A program made the position numbers and the translations under genes. Shown here piece after piece: positions 60,387-64,000 of a stretch of 64,000 bases of DNA. The notes under the pieces were generated by a model. It made no database searches. It was not told the DNA's origin and saw nothing but the letters and a program-made list of their open reading frames with translations. The number at the start of each line of letters is the position of its first letter. Position 1 is the stretch's first letter. The stretch comes from Carnegiea gigantea (taxonomy: Eukaryota > Streptophyta > Magnoliopsida > Caryophyllales > Cactaceae), in assembly GCA_029747015.1 (NCBI GenBank), contig JAKOGI010000080.1:468501-532500 (forward strand), in the 5' to 3' direction.

Positions 60387-61376
60387 CGGTTCACTTGCAG
60401 TTTCCATAATCTGACTGAACACTCCACTATTTGAGCATGAGGGCCTAAACAGTGAGAAACAAATAAGAACAAATTTGTGCACGTTTCAATAAGGTGAGAG
60501 TGAATTTGTACGCATGTTTAAATAGGCTGCGCATAAGTTTTCACGTTTGACAAAGTGAAGGTTGCTTTCTCTATCTTTCGGCTTCCTATCTTTCGCTCAT
60601 CAGTCAGCATTTGCAGTACTTTTATCACCGTCCTCTCTTCTATTTGGCCTCTTTAAATTTTGTCCACTAGTTAGTTTGGCATCGTCGCAGTACTTAAATT
60701 CTCTCATAAAATGTTCTCTTATTGACAATTATGGTGATATGCAGCTGTTCATGAGATAAGACTGATACAACCGACCATTTCTGGGAAATTTAAGAGGGCA
60801 AATGACATTGCTTTTGCCCATCATAGTATTCGGCATTGGGTACCCAAATCTCAATTGCCCATGAGGTAATATTATGCTGCGTGTTTGATTCAATTATGCA
60901 TGCCAAGTGTTCGGTAAATGTTCTGAATGAACCAGTCCATAGAAAGAGAGTAGTGCTCAAGGGGGCAACTAATCAATGCAGAGATTATTGGGGTAGGATA
61001 GGAATGTTATGCAATAATTATGACTGCTTCTATTTATTGGATTGTTAGATATTGATTTCGATCGGCTTGATTTGTGGACGGATTCTTGTCTTATTGAGAC
61101 CACCACATCTTCAGAAGTTCCTGCTTCAATAAGAAAATTATAAATTTAAAGCAAGGAGCAGAGAATATTAATGCATAATCTGTAGTTTGTTATGTGAACT
61201 GTGAAACCACCACCTCATGTGTGGCTGGCAACCTTAATGACTAAAATATAAGCTAACATCTTCTCCATTTTTTAACTTAATTCTAAATGACGTTAGCCCC
61301 AAGAATAATATCCATATTTTGGGGAGCCACCCATGACCATGAGTGAGCACTATAGTTTGGCTTAAGGAAAGAATGA
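60387..61376. other. Intergenic DNA, nothing firm
   Basis: Short plus-strand frames around 60562-61048 lack recognisable motifs or consistent splice sites. No element ends seen. Confidence 0.4.
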
Positions 61377-61380
61377 TAAA

Positions 61381-62373
61381 GGACATGTTCTATTTCGCGA
61401 TAAGATAGAACTGTAAGTTGTAAGAAAATGATGAGTTGTAAGGAGTTATAAGAAGCTCAAAGGATAGATGTAAGGAGTTATTGAATTATTGAGGAGTTGT
61501 ATAGTATAATTTGTAACAATTATGATATATTAGTCATATTTACAACCAAAATTTGATAGCATTAGTAAACAAAATATTTTTGAGTATTATTGAAACGAAA
61601 TATGTTTGTTTCGCAGAGAATGTTTTGGATGAGAAACAATAATATTAAAACAATAAACTTATTGAAAATAAACTATTAACTAAGTTAGTTACATAACAAT
61701 AAAATATATTAAACCCCATAAATTTCGTCAAGAAAATTTCATACACTTGAGGTGATTTTTTATATTTACATTAGTTTGATCCAATAAGTAAAGTATAACA
61801 AAAAAATAATTTTTTTTGACAAAATTGAATATAACTCTTAAAATAAAATCCTATTTTAAGCTAACAATTTTAAATGTAAATGTATGGTCAATATTGTTAC
61901 CAAAAAATTTTAGAAATAAGCCCTTAAAACATTATTCAGCAATGCTTAAAATACAAAAATTGTATTGTTACATTAAACAACCAGAACTTAAATATTACCT
62001 TCCAAAATTAAAAAAAAAAAGAAAAGAAAAGATGAGAACTTAAATGGGCAGGTAGGAGGGCTGAGAAATATTAACGCCGAGCACTGCTTTTGACTAACTA
62101 CTTAATTTCTACTTTTTCTAAAAAAACCCACCCACCTTTATATCAGCTGTAATGCTTTCGTTGTATACAGTTTGACAGTTTTCATATATGTTTCAGAGTT
62201 AAACATGAACAAAAGCTTTGTATTATAATTTTAAAAGTATGGTCACTTATTCCATCTATGATAACATATATTATTCATGTTAAGAATGTAAGGAGATGTA
62301 AGGAAATGTAAGAAATCGTAAAAAGATGCGAGTTCTTATCTAAATTTTCAAAAATGTGAAATAGAACATGGCC
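61381..62373. mobile_element. Larger non-autonomous DNA transposon related to the TGTTCT family
   Basis: Starts GGACATGTTCTATTTCGCG and ends, reversed, GGCCATGTTCTATTTCAC. Subterminal 'gtaagttgtaag' / 'gtaaggaaatgtaag' motifs occur on both sides. At about 993 bp it is longer than the other MITEs, with an AT-rich centre and no transposase that I can see. The flanking bases (TAAA / AAAG) do not give a clean TWA duplication. Confidence 0.6.
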
Positions 62374-62808
62374 AAAGTAGTGGTCAATGTCACATATTGA
62401 AACATAAGAAAGAGACCACAAAGCAGAAACGCAAAACATATCGGCTCTACTGTATAGGGTTCAGTTAGTTATATCAGTTAAAATTTTTCTAAATCACGTT
62501 TCGAAGGAATCCATATTTGAGGGCTTGTTTTGTCATACACATTGGATCCAGCAGTCATTATTTACCGGTGACTGTGATGGGACTATATCAAAACTTGATG
62601 TTACGGTGGTTTTTCTTGTAAATGATAGTATTTAAGGAGTAGAGCGAAATTAAATCGTCAATTAATCTAATTTAGTTTTTGACTTCTAAAATTAGACCTA
62701 AAGGAACAGACCCATAGTCAAGGCACTCAAGGAACATTTCCTTATAACACTATGGCGAGAGGCTCTAAAGACAGCAACCAATTGTGATAATATTCAAGAG
62801 GCAATAGT

Positions 62809-63145
62809 GGACATGAGGATGATAGTCGTGAAGATGAGGTTGTTTTGGCATATGTGTGGCCACATGAGATTGGATAAAATTAAAAATATCGTAATTAGAA
62901 ACAAAGTATGAATGACATTCATAGAAAATAAGATGAGGGAGATTAGACTTAGATGGTTTGATGATGTTAAAAGGAGTATGAATGTACTAGTGACGAGATG
63001 TAAAAGGATTGTTCTTCCAGAGTGTAGAAGGGGCTGAAGTAGACATAGAAAGAGTTAGAACAAACTGATTAGACATGATTGGAAGACTGTAGATTTAACG
63101 AATGACGTGGCTAATAGAAAGTTATGGAAGTCTTGGATTAAGGTT
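62809..63145 (+). pseudogene. 3' remnant of a LINE reverse-transcriptase gene
   Basis: One frame gives FWHMCGHMRLDKIKNIVIRN, then ENKMREIRLRWFDDVKRS, then RCKRIVLPECRRG and KLWKSWIKVA. This is the familiar C-terminal tail of plant LINE-type RT proteins (consensus order: WMCGHTR, DKMRE.RLRWFGHV, CRRGRGRPKKSW). It has TGA and TAG codons in frame and no upstream RT domain, so it is a 5'-truncated, dead copy. Confidence 0.75.
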
Positions 63146-63572
63146 GCATATCTTAGGTTGCGTAATAACTTGCTTATCCCTTAGATCCCGAGCGTATAAG
63201 ATTTGTTGCTTGTGTAGATCTTGCCATTATCTAACATGCGTTCCCCATACTTGTTTGGCAGTTGATTGTGCACGTAGTGGTTATTATTTAACCTAGCATT
63301 TATTTGCTGTACCTCGCTAACCTATCATTATCTGTCTATGGTTACAACTATTAGTTTATGGTGTTTTGCTCCCCTTTGTATCAAAACTTTTCAACTACAA
63401 AATATTTTCTCAAATCTTTAGTGGGTCAATCGGAATCCACCTATCTGTAGATTAGATACTTACAAATGTAAGATCACTTACATATGAATATCCCTATACC
63501 TCACGTCAGTGGGACCCATAATAAAAGTAGTAGTTGTTGTATTCAAGAGGCAGTAGCATAGATGCCATTTAT
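63146..63572. other. Probable LINE-flanking or 3' untranslated sequence
   Basis: Moderately AT-rich and non-coding. It could be the 3' UTR of the LINE remnant, but no poly(A) end or target duplication is visible. Confidence 0.35.
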
Positions 63573-63885
63573 GGTCATGTTTATTTCGTGGGTATATTAT
63601 AGCTGCAGAATGGAAAGGAATAAAAGGAAGTGAGAAGGAGTGGATTGAAGTGGGTATGAGTGGTTTTTTATATACAGAAGTGGGAAGTAATAAAACGGAG
63701 TGAAAAAGAGTGAAATGGTATATGAGTAATAAAGAGTGGAATGGAAGAGTGTGGAAAGTGTGGGAAGAAGTAGGAGTGTGGAAAGGACTGGCAAATAATG
63801 GAAGAGAGTGAGAAGGAGTGATATTTATCTTTTTAAGGAGTGGAAAGGAATTGATGCCACATATACACCAATGATAAGAACATGC
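63573..63885. mobile_element. MITE with GGAATGGAAG/GGAGTGAAAT repeats
   Basis: The left end reads GGTCATGTTTATTTCGTGGG and the right end, reversed, GGCATGTTCTTATCATTGG. The interior repeats 'aaggagtgga' and 'gagtggaatgg' motifs. The target duplication is not clean. Related in end sequence to the TGTTCTTTTCG family. Confidence 0.55.
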
Positions 63886-64000
63886 CTATGTTGGGCTTGG
63901 TTTGAGTTGGCCCTTTTGTTTTGGAATGCAAATCACAAAGATCGTTCATTCTTTATGACAAACCTAGGTCCAAGTCGAACGGTCAACACTCCTCTAGCCC

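Overview
This is nuclear DNA of a flowering plant, most likely a eudicot. It is AT-rich, its genes have introns with GT-AG borders, the proteins belong to plant families, and the intergenic space is packed with plant-type transposons (MULE, hAT, PIF/Harbinger-Tourist, Helitron, Ty1/Copia, LINE). No bacterial, organellar or viral gene set is present. I cannot name the species.

Four host genes look intact and all lie on the minus strand: a zinc-ribbon plus RING-H2 E3 ubiquitin ligase (7590-8594, one exon); a membrane-anchored MORN-repeat protein (26293-28310, three exons, 406 aa); a small unrecognised coiled-coil protein (34446-36586, three exons, 142 aa); and a DIS3L2/SOV-type 3'-5' exoribonuclease (38998-44390, seven exons, 1085 aa). 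Each multi-exon model joins in frame with GT-AG borders and reaches a stop, and the SOV model has the length expected of its family. From memory, the MORN gene and SOV are also near neighbours on Arabidopsis chromosome 1, so 26-44 kb may be a conserved syntenic block. A possible last exon of an unrecognised plus-strand gene lies at about 32.97-33.22 kb.

The rest is mostly mobile DNA. At 19361-25005 there is a Mutator-like element with terminal inverted repeats (TIRs) of about 325 bp. It holds a broken MuDR-type transposase on the minus strand and, converging on it, a broken GRF zinc-finger/coiled-coil gene on the plus strand. At 47504-51083 there is a complete non-autonomous Helitron on the minus strand, with a TC 5' end, a hairpin plus CTAG 3' end, and an A/T target. 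It is full of diverged tandem duplications. At 53015-58451 there is a complete Copia element with two 488-bp LTRs and a perfect 5-bp target-site duplication (TSD, GATGT); its gag-pol is broken by four stops and a frameshift. hAT-type elements lie at 13841-15114, 16414-16642, 45636-46084 and 46556-47010. Tourist-like MITEs with TWA target duplications are scattered through the window, and a LINE remnant lies near 62.8-63.1 kb.

The points most worth checking are: the Copia element has no tRNA-type primer-binding site, but has a 15-nt perfect complement of its own LTR just downstream of the LTR; the two-gene convergent MULE with a GRF partner gene; the Helitron and its duplications; the MITE family with arrays of a TTCAACCCACTTCAACC-like motif; and an unusual cluster of long poly-G/poly-C runs between 26 and 43 kb.
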